Positions 1-7,119 of a stretch of 7,443 nucleotides of DNA are shown here, piece after piece. The translations under genes and the position numbers were made by a program. Location: positions 1 to 7,443 of the forward strand of contig JAESTR010000113.1 in assembly GCA_016763495.1 (NCBI GenBank), written 5' to 3'. The notes below the pieces were generated by a model, which was not told the DNA's origin, ran no database searches, and saw only the letters and a program-made list of their open reading frames with translations. This DNA comes from Kordiimonadaceae bacterium. GTDB taxonomy: Bacteria; Pseudomonadota; Alphaproteobacteria; Sphingomonadales; Kordiimonadaceae. Numbering within the stretch: the first letter of the stretch is position 1; every line of letters begins with the position of its first letter.

Positions 1-929
1 ACGATGCCGCCAAAGGCCGATACCGGATCACACTTAAGCGCTTTGGCGTAGGCTTCAATAAAGCTTGTACCTGTTGCCACACCACAAGGGTTGGCGTGTT
101 TGATAATCGCCACTGTTGGTACGCCAGCGTCAAATTCGCTCACCAGCTCAAAGGCTGCGTCAGTGTCATTCAAGTTGTTGTAGGATAGGTCTTTGCCTTG
201 GTGCTGGGTCGCGGTGGCGATGCCGGGGCGAAGCTCAGCATTGGCGTAAAAGGCCGCTACTTGATGAGGGTTTTCGCCGTATCGGCATTCTTGTATTTTC
301 GTGCCGGTGAAAGACATACGCTCTGGAAACGTGTCGTCATTCTGGCGGGAAAACCAGCTAGAAATGGCCGTGTCATACGCGGCTGTGCGGCTGTATGCTT
401 TGGCGGATAGCTTTTTACGTGTGTCGTGGCTGGTGCCGCCTGTTTCGTTAATTTCAGCGATCACATCATTATAGTCAGCAGGGTCTGTGATGATGGTGAC
501 AAAGTTATGGTTTTTCGCTGCTGAGCGCACCATGGCAGGGCCGCCAATGTCGATATTCTCAATGCATGTATCAAAGTCAGCACCAGATGCGACAGTTGCT
601 TCAAAAGGGTACATATTGATCGCTACAAGGTCGATGGCACCAATGTCGTGCTCTTTCATAGAAGCGACATGGGTTTCATTGTCACGCAGGGCGAGCAGGC
701 CGCCATGGATTTTTGGGTGCAGAGTTTTAACGCGGCCATCCATCATTTCCGGAAAGCCGGTATGGTCTGCAACTTCGGTGACAGCAATGCCAGCATCCCG
801 CAGCACTTTTGCGGAACCACCGGTGGATAATATCTGCACGCCTTTATCAGCCAAAGCCTGGCCAAGCTCAACAAGGCCTGACTTGTCAGATACCGAGATG
901 AGGGCGCGTTTGATGTTTACTATACTCAT
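1..929 (-). CDS. purH: Bifunctional AICAR formyltransferase / IMP cyclohydrolase PurH, C-terminus cut by window edge
   Basis: PurH catalyses the last two steps of de novo IMP synthesis in the cytosol: formyl transfer from 10-formyl-THF to AICAR, then ring closure. I translated 309 complete codons from the ATG at 929 with no frameshift; the family is about 510-530 residues, so roughly the last 40% lies off the left edge. The N-terminal MGS-like cyclohydrolase domain shows STGG (35-38) and [10 protein letters not shown] (68-77). RYGENPHQ follows near residue 210, at the domain boundary. The transferase domain carries KHANPCG with the catalytic Lys-His pair at 277-278, and the window ends inside DPVSAFGG. 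It is the fourth gene of the rsmB-rpe-heparinase-purH run, 32 bases after the preceding stop. The probable Shine-Dalgarno, AAGG about 10 bases before the ATG, lies inside a small hairpin (separate entry). Confidence 0.97.
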   Translation of the reverse strand, partial: MSIVNIKRALISVSDKSGLVELGQALADKGVQILSTGGSAKVLRDAGIAVTEVADHTGFPEMMDGRVKTLHPKIHGGLLALRDNETHVASMKEHDIGAIDLVAINMYPFEATVASGADFDTCIENIDIGGPAMVRSAAKNHNFVTIITDPADYNDVIAEINETGGTSHDTRKKLSAKAYSRTAAYDTAISSWFSRQNDDTFPERMSFTGTKIQECRYGENPHQVAAFYANAELRPGIATATQHQGKDLSYNNLNDTDAAFELVSEFDAGVPTVAIIKHANPCGVATGTSFIEAYAKALKCDPVSAFGGI

Positions 930-939
930 GCTTTTAATG

Positions 940-954
940 CCTTAATTTTTAAGG
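940..954 (-). promoter_or_regulatory. Small hairpin covering the purH ribosome binding site
   Basis: On the minus strand, CCTTAA and TTAAGG form a perfect 6-bp inverted repeat with a 3-base A loop. The second arm holds the only plausible Shine-Dalgarno (AAGG) for purH. Just 5' of the stem the strand reads CCTCC, so CCTCCTTA resembles the anti-Shine-Dalgarno end of 16S rRNA. The structure is seen directly; an effect on translation is inference, and an AT-rich stem this short would be weak. Confidence 0.3.
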
Positions 955-961
955 AGGATAG

Positions 962-2716
962 CTAGGCGCTATCAATTTCACTGAATGCCCATTTGCAAAG
1001 GGGCGTGTTGTTTTCAGGTGCTGTATCAGATGGTTTGAAATGCACACAAATCTGTTTGCTGGCCTCGGGCTTTAAGGGGTGGCCCATGTAAAGACTGTCT
1101 TCAATTTCAGCTGTGCTGTCTTCACTGTCAAAAATCCAAAGCTTGCCGCTGCGAGTTTCCAGTGTGATGCGGCCGTCCGGCGCTACTCTGGCTTCAACAG
1201 AGGGATGCAGGTGGAACCGCAGCACGACAGCGTGACCAGACAGTTTTTTCAGCTTTGGGCCAAACAGCTTGTCTTCACCACTCAGGTTTTTGCCGTCTGC
1301 ACTAAGCGAGATGGCGCGCTCATGCTTTACGCCAAACTGTTTTTCATACCCGTCATGCATCAGCTTCACACGCGTGCCGTCTTCCAGCCCTTCCCGCAGT
1401 GTCAGTGTTTCACTGACACCTTTGCCAAGCCTGCCATTTTCTAGCAGGCAGCTGTTATTTGTATCTGCGATTATAAGCGTAGAGTGCGCTGCTGTTGTGC
1501 GCACCATTTCGGTAAGGTCAGGCATGGCGCCGCGCGGGTTGGCCGGGCCAACATTCACAAGTATTTTGTCTTGTGCAGAGGAAAGCTCAAACGCGCCCGT
1601 GCTTGCATGTGCGGCGGCAGACAAGCGGTACGCTGCCGGGGCTCCAGCATCCAGTATGACACAACTTTGCCCGTGGGCTATGCGCTGAACACCTGCGTGT
1701 GCGCTGTTACCAGTGGCTTTGCCTTTAGCATCGCTTGCAGCTAAAAGTGCATCAACTGTGTAGCCGTCGCTCGCTGAAGCACCGCAAATTTGGGCGAAGC
1801 TACCATCAGCATGGCGCATGGCGCGTATATAGGGTGCTATTCTGTCTAGGGTGATTTGTATCCAAGGCGGCAAATCACTGTCGGTTTCCACGTAGGCTTG
1901 TCGCACGATGATAAGCAGGCGCATCACGTGCACTGCATCACTTACATTTCGGCTTGATGGGCCGCCATCTGGCAATATGAATGCTTTGCTGGATATTTCA
2001 AGCTGCAGCAGGCCCTTTTTCAGCCATTGGCCATTGTTGGGCAACAGCAGGCCCGCCAGTGTTAGTGCGCTGCTGGTGTATATCTCGGGCAGGCCGTGCG
2101 CGACATCGTTGTGGGCATGCATCAGGTGCCGTGCGTGCTGGGCCATTGCAAGCAATAGGCCGGACCGGTAAACCAGATCAAGCGACGAAAGCGTAAGCGG
2201 CGCGTGGCATAGCCAATTGATAAGCCGCTTAGAGAGCGTTTCTGCATCCCAAATGTCTTTGTGCCAACTGCGGCCAACTGCTAGCCAAGAAGCAATGATG
2301 CCTTTTGCGGTTTCAGCGGCCTGTTTTTGGTCCGTTGTTTGGGCTAAATCCTGAAGCCAACTAAAGCTGTGGGCATACTGCTGAAAGGCAGGGGAACATG
2401 TGTTTAGAGTTTTCCAAAAATGGGCGTCTATTTTGCACTGTTCATGCTCAAACAGCATATCGCCACCAACAATGGCAGATCCAAGCGTCGCATTGCCCGC
2501 TGAGGGGTCAGTTGGACCGCCCAGCAGTTGCAAGGGGTGACGACCTTTTAAGCGGTGTTGGTAAAGCTGAGTGCCGTAGCCCCACTCGCGAATATTACGA
2601 CCCACAGACGTGAGGAAACTACTGAGAAAATACCGGCTTTTGTCGCGCCTAAGCGTTGAACGCGTTAGGGGCGCGTTTGACGTGAATTTTGCAAATTGGT
2701 CGAAGGCGGCAGTCAT
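962..2716 (-). CDS. Heparinase II/III-family protein, probably cytosolic
   Basis: This 584-residue protein has the layout of the alphaproteobacterial heparinase II/III-like family: a largely helical N-terminal half (about 30-310) and a C-terminal beta-rich heparinase II/III-like domain (about 335-580). Visible marks are ILPDGG at 247-252 followed by SRN, RTTAAHSTL at 406-414 and LRFHLHP at 499-505. Characterised relatives are polysaccharide lyases that cleave uronic-acid-containing glycans, usually after export. Here the N-terminus (MTAAFDQFAKFTS) has no signal peptide or lipobox, so the protein is probably cytosolic and its substrate is unknown. The usual His after DGG is Pro253, and the segment that often carries an Asn-His pair before the ALTLAGL helix reads VAHGLPEIY. 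It starts 24 bases after the rpe stop with AAAGGAA as a reasonable ribosome binding site. Family assignment is firm; lyase activity is not shown. Confidence 0.87.
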   Translation of the reverse strand: MTAAFDQFAKFTSNAPLTRSTLRRDKSRYFLSSFLTSVGRNIREWGYGTQLYQHRLKGRHPLQLLGGPTDPSAGNATLGSAIVGGDMLFEHEQCKIDAHFWKTLNTCSPAFQQYAHSFSWLQDLAQTTDQKQAAETAKGIIASWLAVGRSWHKDIWDAETLSKRLINWLCHAPLTLSSLDLVYRSGLLLAMAQHARHLMHAHNDVAHGLPEIYTSSALTLAGLLLPNNGQWLKKGLLQLEISSKAFILPDGGPSSRNVSDAVHVMRLLIIVRQAYVETDSDLPPWIQITLDRIAPYIRAMRHADGSFAQICGASASDGYTVDALLAASDAKGKATGNSAHAGVQRIAHGQSCVILDAGAPAAYRLSAAAHASTGAFELSSAQDKILVNVGPANPRGAMPDLTEMVRTTAAHSTLIIADTNNSCLLENGRLGKGVSETLTLREGLEDGTRVKLMHDGYEKQFGVKHERAISLSADGKNLSGEDKLFGPKLKKLSGHAVVLRFHLHPSVEARVAPDGRITLETRSGKLWIFDSEDSTAEIEDSLYMGHPLKPEASKQICVHFKPSDTAPENNTPLCKWAFSEIDSA

Positions 2717-2740
2717 GAAGCGCCTGTTCCTTTTGCTTAA

Positions 2741-3400
2741 TTATCCCCGCAGGGCCTTAATGTTTTCGGCGTACTTGCTTGGCCCGCCTTTAAAAGTGGC
2801 ACTGCCAGCAACAAGTAAGTCTGCACCAGCATCCACTACTTGTCTGGCGATCTCAACGTTAACGCCGCCGTCTACTTGCAAGTCGATATCTAGGCCAAGG
2901 CTGTCGATGCGTTTGCGAATGGCTTCCAGTTTACGCAACTGACTTGAGATGAAAGATTGCCCGCCAAAGCCCGGGTTCACTGACATGACAAGGATAAGGT
3001 CCAAGTCTTCATACAAATACTCAATGGCGCTTTCTGGCGTAGAAGGGTTCATTGAAATACCCGCTTTCACGCCCGCCGCTTTAATCGCCTGAATGGTTCT
3101 GTGCGCGTGTGGCCCGCTTTCAATGTGGGCCGTAATAATATCGGCACCAGCATCTACAAACGCGTCAATATATGGGTCTGTAGGCGTTATCATCAGATGC
3201 ACATCAAATATTTTTTTGCTGTGTGGGCGCAAAGCTTTAACCACATCTGGCCCGATGGTGATGTTGGGTACAAAATGGCCGTCCATCACATCAACATGAA
3301 TATAGTCAGCGCCAGCGGCGTCGATGGCTCTTACTTCTTCACCCAATTTCGCAAAATCTGCGGATAGGATGGATGGGGCGATTCGTGTGGGCTTCTGCAT
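2741..3400 (-). CDS. rpe: Ribulose-phosphate 3-epimerase
   Basis: This enzyme interconverts ribulose 5-phosphate and xylulose 5-phosphate in the pentose phosphate pathway (and the Calvin cycle, where present). The 219-residue length is normal for this TIM-barrel family. The metal and acid/base ligands are in place: H35 and D37 in HVDVMDGHFVPN, H68 in VHLM, and D177 in VDGGV. S10 in PSILSAD, the loop MSVNPGFGGQ (139-148) and the phosphate-binding VAGSA (197-201) are also present, so it should be active. It lies 63 bases after rsmB and 24 bases before the heparinase-like gene on the same strand. The ATG at 3400 has only a weak ribosome binding site (GGGTG very close to the start), but the protein would lose the conserved N-terminal strand with any later start. 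Confidence 0.97.
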   Translation of the reverse strand: MQKPTRIAPSILSADFAKLGEEVRAIDAAGADYIHVDVMDGHFVPNITIGPDVVKALRPHSKKIFDVHLMITPTDPYIDAFVDAGADIITAHIESGPHAHRTIQAIKAAGVKAGISMNPSTPESAIEYLYEDLDLILVMSVNPGFGGQSFISSQLRKLEAIRKRIDSLGLDIDLQVDGGVNVEIARQVVDAGADLLVAGSATFKGGPSKYAENIKALRG

Positions 3401-3426
3401 GGGGCACCCATACCAGCAACAGCAAC

Positions 3427-3440
3427 ATCCCGCAAGGGAT
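3427..3440 (-). repeat. Short intercistronic inverted repeat between rsmB and rpe
   Basis: ATCCC and GGGAT form a 5-bp stem with a TTGC loop on the transcribed strand, 23 bases after the rsmB stop and 26 bases before the rpe start. No T-run follows, so it is not a convincing intrinsic terminator. It could be an RNA processing or stability element, or chance. Confidence 0.25.
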
Positions 3441-3463
3441 AGAGCAGCTAAAGAGCTAATATT

Positions 3464-4801
3464 TTAAGGGGATTTAACCTTGGTGATTCTAGCAACATAA
3501 AAGCCGTCCATGCCGCCCTTATCCGCCATGATGGATGGCAGGCATAATACGTCACCGTTCGACGTGATAATTTCGCTGATGCCGCCAACTTCAAGTGCAC
3601 TGATTGGCAGGCGCTGAGCATTTTGGTTTGCAGCTAAGAATGTGTTGATTTGCCTTAAACCTTCAGCTTCTTCCAAGGAGCAAACGCAATACATGAGCGT
3701 GCCATTTTTTGGTAACAAGTTGAAAGCATGCTCAAGGATGCGTGCTTGTGTGGCCGATAGTTTTTCAACGTCCGCTGGGCTTTTGGTCCAGATAACATCG
3801 GGGTTGCGGCGCAGCGTGCCAGTGGCAGTGCAAGGTGCATCCAGCAAGATATGGTCAATGGGGTCATTGGCGATATAGCGCGCAGCATCGACACAGAATA
3901 TCTGTGCTTTTAGGTTGGTACGCGCCAAATTGGATTCTAGCTTTGTAAGCCGCTTTTTTGAACGGTCTACCGCGGTTACAATTCCGCCCGCTGCAGCCAA
4001 CTGCAGTGTTTTACCACCGGGCGCTGCGCAGAGGTCCAATATATTTTTACCATTGATGTCACCGAGCAAAGTAGCCGGGATGGCGGCGGCCATATCTTGT
4101 ATCCACCAAATGCCTTCATCGTACCCCGGCAAGTTGGTTACGTCGCATAAAGCACGGCGCAAGGTTCCGGTTGGCAGCAGCTCTGCTTCCAGCTTTTTCG
4201 CCCATTCTTTTTTATCTTCGCTCGGATGCAGGGTGATATCCAGCATCGGTGTGCTTTGCAGCGTAGTGGCGATGGCATTGGCAGTGTCACTGCCGTAGCT
4301 ATTGCTCCAGCTATCAAATAGCCATTTAGGCAAGTCTGCAGCAGGCCAAGCGTTAAGCTTACGAACCAGTGTTTCCTTTTGGCGGGTCGCTTTGCGCAGG
4401 ACAGCATTCACAAGCCCGGAGAAACCGCCTTCTTTACCCGGCAGGCTTTTGACCAGATCAACGGTTTCATTCACAGCAGCATGGTCGGCAGTACGCATCA
4501 GCAAAATCTGTGCGAGCCCGGTTAAAAGCGCCGCTTCTGTCCATGTGGCATTTCTGGGTAATCCACTGTCCAGCAAGCCATTCAACAGTTTTTTAAGGCT
4601 GCCATAGCGGCGCAGGCACAGCATCAATAAGTTCAATACAAAAGCCCGGTCTCGCGAGGAAAGGTTAGCTTCTGCCGCCATATCATCCAGCGCCACATCA
4701 AACGGACGGTTCTTCAGTGTTACAGCCATAAAGGTGCGAACGGCCACGCCTCTGATGTTGAGGGCTTGCGTGTGGTTTTTCTTTGGGTCTGTGTCCGACA
4801 T
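3464..4801 (-). CDS. rsmB: 16S rRNA (cytosine-5)-methyltransferase RsmB
   Basis: RsmB methylates C5 of a 16S rRNA cytosine (C967 in E. coli) using S-adenosylmethionine. The 445-residue product from ATG 4801 has the expected architecture: an N-terminal NusB-like helical RNA-binding domain (about 10-145), then a Rossmann methyltransferase domain (about 190-443). Motifs, numbered from this start: LCAAPGGK at 257-264 (SAM binding), DAPCT at 321-325, the catalytic Cys374 in YCVCSLE, and the C-terminal GMDGFYVA at 430-437. The frame stays open upstream to a TTG at 4882, with an ATG at 4858. I prefer 4801 because the length and N-terminus fit the family and a candidate promoter overlaps the upstream codons, although none of the three starts has a strong Shine-Dalgarno. 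It is the first gene of the minus-strand run. Confidence 0.93.
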   Translation of the reverse strand: MSDTDPKKNHTQALNIRGVAVRTFMAVTLKNRPFDVALDDMAAEANLSSRDRAFVLNLLMLCLRRYGSLKKLLNGLLDSGLPRNATWTEAALLTGLAQILLMRTADHAAVNETVDLVKSLPGKEGGFSGLVNAVLRKATRQKETLVRKLNAWPAADLPKWLFDSWSNSYGSDTANAIATTLQSTPMLDITLHPSEDKKEWAKKLEAELLPTGTLRRALCDVTNLPGYDEGIWWIQDMAAAIPATLLGDINGKNILDLCAAPGGKTLQLAAAGGIVTAVDRSKKRLTKLESNLARTNLKAQIFCVDAARYIANDPIDHILLDAPCTATGTLRRNPDVIWTKSPADVEKLSATQARILEHAFNLLPKNGTLMYCVCSLEEAEGLRQINTFLAANQNAQRLPISALEVGGISEIITSNGDVLCLPSIMADKGGMDGFYVARITKVKSP

Positions 4802-4853
4802 GCGATTAATTTTCTGTTTTTTAAGGCTGCAAAGGGCTGCGATGCGCCTATTG

Positions 4854-4882
4854 ACCATAAAGTAGCGATGATTGAAAGCCAA
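4854..4882 (-). promoter_or_regulatory. Candidate sigma-70-type promoter for rsmB-rpe-heparinase-purH
   Basis: On the minus strand TTGGCT (4877-4882) and TATGGT (4854-4859) are separated by 17 bases; each matches the consensus at 4 of 6 positions. Transcription would begin near 4847, leaving a leader of about 46 bases before the rsmB ATG at 4801. Position and spacing are good, the hexamers only moderate, and no experimental evidence is available. Confidence 0.35.
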
Positions 4883-4929
4883 GTTTCAGCAAAATTTCAT
4901 GAAGGATAGCTTGCGCCAATAAGGGCATG

Positions 4930-4963
4930 CCTTCTAAAAAGGGTCAGATAGTATTTCAGAAGG
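4930..4963 (+). promoter_or_regulatory. Inverted repeat that could pair with the hotdog gene's Shine-Dalgarno
   Basis: CCTTCT at 4930-4935 is complementary to AGAAGG at 4958-4963, and the latter is the main part of the ribosome binding site for the gene starting at 4972 (AAGGA, 7 bases before the ATG). The stem is 6 bp with a 22-base loop. The complementarity is seen; a regulatory role is inference and chance is quite possible. I found no convincing promoter for this gene in 4802-4971. Confidence 0.22.
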
Positions 4964-4971
4964 ACAATTGC

Positions 4972-5691
4972 ATGCAGCAATCCGTGATTATCAAGAGCCA
5001 GTTTAACGGCCCGCCTAAAAGCGCAAATGGTGGGTATGCCGCTGGCATTTTGGCTGCACAGTTTGATGGCGGTGTTGAAATATCATTACATGTACCGCCA
5101 CCGCTTGACACGAAAATGATGCTGACCCGGGTAGGTGATGCCGCTAAATTGGTGCATGGAGACACGGTTGTTGCCACAGCAACAGTAGCCGTATGTGACT
5201 TTGCAGTGCCAGTTTTGCCCAACCCGTTAGTATTAGGTTCTAGCCCCCTAGAAACTGGTGGGGAATTCGCGCCATTCGTTACGTGTTTTGTATGCGGCAA
5301 TGACCGCAGCCATGGTGATGGTTTGTGCCTATACTGTAAACTTGTGGAAGGGCATCCGGGATTGGTTGCTGCACCTTGGTCTCTGCATGACGCTTTTACG
5401 CGCGGTGACGGCACCATTGACCCGCTATATATATGGTCAGCGCTTGATTGCCCCGGCTATTTTGCCTGCGCACCGGGCGAAGCTGCTGTGCTTGGGCGAT
5501 TTACCGGGCAAATACTTGCGCCGCTTGAAGCATTAGCGGACGCAACTGTTTTAGGTTGGAGCCTTGATGACGGCGCACCCAAGGGAAGAAAACGCCGCTG
5601 CGGCACCGCTGTTTATGCAGCAGACGGTACGCTGGTGGCCAAGGCAGAAGGTATTTGGATTTTAATCGATCCAAGTAAAATGCCGTCATAA
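4972..5691 (+). CDS. Hotdog-fold (thioesterase-superfamily-like) protein of unknown substrate
   Basis: This 239-residue protein resembles acyl-CoA thioesterase/hydratase-like hotdog proteins built of two hotdog-type halves. The first half (about 8-85) opens with FNGPPKSANGGYAAG, where GGY leads into the central hotdog helix. The second half (about 130-235) contains the helix WSALDCPGYFA (155-165) and ends in strands such as GTAVYAADGTLVAKAEGIWI. Between them sits CFVCGN (105-110), followed ten residues later by CLYC (119-122), giving two CxxC pairs. No signal peptide or membrane segment is visible. The ATG at 4972 has a strong ribosome binding site (AGAAGGA), whereas the in-frame ATG at 4927 has only AAGGG immediately against it; I chose 4972. 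The stop overlaps the ampG start (TAATG), which suggests co-translation and perhaps a shared task. Fold confidence is moderate; acyl-CoA hydrolysis is only an inference. Confidence 0.72.
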   Translation: MQQSVIIKSQFNGPPKSANGGYAAGILAAQFDGGVEISLHVPPPLDTKMMLTRVGDAAKLVHGDTVVATATVAVCDFAVPVLPNPLVLGSSPLETGGEFAPFVTCFVCGNDRSHGDGLCLYCKLVEGHPGLVAAPWSLHDAFTRGDGTIDPLYIWSALDCPGYFACAPGEAAVLGRFTGQILAPLEALADATVLGWSLDDGAPKGRKRRCGTAVYAADGTLVAKAEGIWILIDPSKMPS

Positions 5692-7031
5692 TGGGTGACG
5701 TTGATCTCAAACCTGCTGATACCGATTTAGGTTGGGCCAAGCGCTTTGTCAATTTTGGTGCGACCTTCCTCAAAAAGCCGCTGCTGGCTGCTTTTATGCT
5801 GGGCATGACCAGTGGTTTTCCGCTCACGCTCATTCTTGGTATCATGACGGTTTGGTTGGCCGAGTATGATGTGAAAAAGTCCACGATTGGTTTGTTCACG
5901 CTCGCGACCTTGCCGTATGCGCTAAAAATCCTCTGGTCACCGATGCTTGATCGTTTGAAGCTTGGCACGGTAGCTGAGCGATTTGGCAGGCGGCGCTCAT
6001 GGGTGTTTATGATTACGGGCCTGATGGCCGCAGCTATATTGAATTTATCCACACTTAGCCCCGATACCGACTTGGGCATGATCGCGGTTATGTCGGTCTC
6101 AATAGGGTTTCTATCGGCCAGTTTTGACATTGTAGTGGATGCGTACCGAATCGAAGTGACCGATGAGCACGACCTCGGCCACAGTGCGGGCATGTATACG
6201 TGGGGGTATCGCCTTGCGAACCTAATAGCAGGTGCTGGTGTGTTCACCATTGCCCATTATGCAGGCTGGGGGCTGGCTATTGGCCTGTTACCTATTCTGA
6301 TAGTGCCGGGTATCGTGGCCGTTTTGTGGGTAGGTGAGCCGAAAATAGAAGTCGACGACTTTCTGATGGCTGAGCGGGAGGCACACAAACATCTCAGTGC
6401 GTTCAGCATGTGGCTGTATGAAGCGATTATTTTACCGTTCAAAGAATTTATCCTGCGCGCCAATTGGCACTGGATTCTGCTTTTCATTGTGTTGGTGAAA
6501 TTTGGGGATGTTATGGCGTCTTTGATGACAGGGCCTTTTCTTAAGGAAACGGGATTTACGCTTCTAGAGATGGCATTTGCGAACAAAGCAGTTGGAGCAA
6601 TCGCCGCTATTATAGGCGCTGGCTTGGGCGTTTTTGTTTGGTGGTGGTTAGATACGTTTAAGGCGTTGTTTATAAGTATTATTTTGATGATGGTCACTAA
6701 CCTTGGCTTTGTCTGGCTCGCAGTAGTTGGGCATGACACAACAGCCCTTGCGGTGGTTGTTGGCTTAGAGAATATCGCAACAGGCATTGGCGGCACGGTT
6801 ATGATCGCCTATTTTGGCAGCCTATGTAACCTATCCTTCACAGCGACCCAGTATGCCCTTATGTCGATGCTCTCTAGTTTGGGGCGTGGTTTTTTTGGCG
6901 GCTTTTCAGGTGTATTGGCAGATGCCATGAGTTGGCCTCAATTTTTCTTATTGTCCACGGTAATGGCTTTACCGGGCCTTGTTGTTTTGATGGTACTATG
7001 GAAAAAGAATGTGCAAACACCTGAAGCATGA
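5691..7031 (+). CDS. ampG: AmpG-type muropeptide permease, MFS transporter
   Basis: AmpG imports anhydro-muropeptides (GlcNAc-anhydroMurNAc with or without peptide) from periplasm to cytosol for peptidoglycan recycling, and so can feed AmpR/AmpC-type beta-lactamase induction. The 446-residue protein has about 12 hydrophobic segments (roughly between 31 and 437), with a polar break near 215-245 between the two six-helix bundles. AmpG-like signatures include LGMTSGFPLTL (37-47), LPYALKILWSPMLDR (74-88), FGRRRSW (98-104), SASFDIVVDAYRIEV (142-156) with Asp146 and Asp150 in the position of conserved AmpG acidic residues, FGDVMASLMTGPFL (271-284) and SFTATQYALMS (382-392). The start overlaps the previous stop by one base and no clear Shine-Dalgarno precedes it, so translation is probably coupled. 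Another solute for this MFS branch cannot be excluded. Confidence 0.9.
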   Translation: MGDVDLKPADTDLGWAKRFVNFGATFLKKPLLAAFMLGMTSGFPLTLILGIMTVWLAEYDVKKSTIGLFTLATLPYALKILWSPMLDRLKLGTVAERFGRRRSWVFMITGLMAAAILNLSTLSPDTDLGMIAVMSVSIGFLSASFDIVVDAYRIEVTDEHDLGHSAGMYTWGYRLANLIAGAGVFTIAHYAGWGLAIGLLPILIVPGIVAVLWVGEPKIEVDDFLMAEREAHKHLSAFSMWLYEAIILPFKEFILRANWHWILLFIVLVKFGDVMASLMTGPFLKETGFTLLEMAFANKAVGAIAAIIGAGLGVFVWWWLDTFKALFISIILMMVTNLGFVWLAVVGHDTTALAVVVGLENIATGIGGTVMIAYFGSLCNLSFTATQYALMSMLSSLGRGFFGGFSGVLADAMSWPQFFLLSTVMALPGLVVLMVLWKKNVQTPEA

Positions 7032-7069
7032 TATTGCGCATTCGTTTGCTCTTGAAAAAGTGATGTGTC

Positions 7070-7092
7070 TTTATGACATGTGATGTCATAAA
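7070..7092. promoter_or_regulatory. Perfect 10-bp inverted repeat, probable operator
   Basis: TTTATGACAT (7070-7079) and ATGTCATAAA (7083-7092) are exact reverse complements separated by GTG, giving a 23-base dyad. GTGATGT occurs at 7060-7066 and again at 7080-7086, that is 20 bases (about two helical turns) apart. The dyad sits 38 bases after the ampG stop and 68 bases before the ATG of the olsB-like gene. It is AT-rich with no following T-run on either strand, so it looks more like a dimeric regulator site than a terminator. Which regulator would bind is unknown. Confidence 0.5.
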
Positions 7093-7119
7093 TTGGCCAA
7101 ATGTCTGTAATAGTAATGG

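Noticed and set aside
487..945. 152-codon plus-strand open frame
   Set aside because: It lies wholly antisense to the N-terminal part of purH, whose motifs are unambiguous; the product has no recognisable family features.
951..957. AAGGAGG on the plus strand as a ribosome binding site
   Set aside because: No plus-strand start codon or coding frame with family features follows at a suitable distance; the sequence is the complement of part of the purH leader.
1079..1688. Overlapping plus-strand open frames of 121 and 139 codons
   Set aside because: Both are antisense to the heparinase-like gene, overlap each other in different frames, and show no domain-like composition.
4927..4971. N-terminal extension of the hotdog protein from the ATG at 4927
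   Set aside because: Its only ribosome binding site candidate (AAGGG) is too close to the start, while the ATG at 4972 has a well-spaced AGAAGGA and begins just ahead of the conserved FNGPP region.
5501..6250. 249-codon minus-strand open frame
   Set aside because: Length is notable, but it is antisense to the end of the hotdog gene and the first part of ampG, both with clear family signatures. The composition is rich in Ser, Thr, Arg and Pro, as expected from an antisense reading of membrane protein codons.
6257..6796. 179-codon minus-strand open frame
   Set aside because: Antisense to ampG; low-information product without motifs.
7070..7092. The dyad as an intrinsic terminator for ampG
   Set aside because: The stem is AT-rich, the loop is 3 bases, and no T-run follows on the plus strand (AAATTGG) or on the minus strand.
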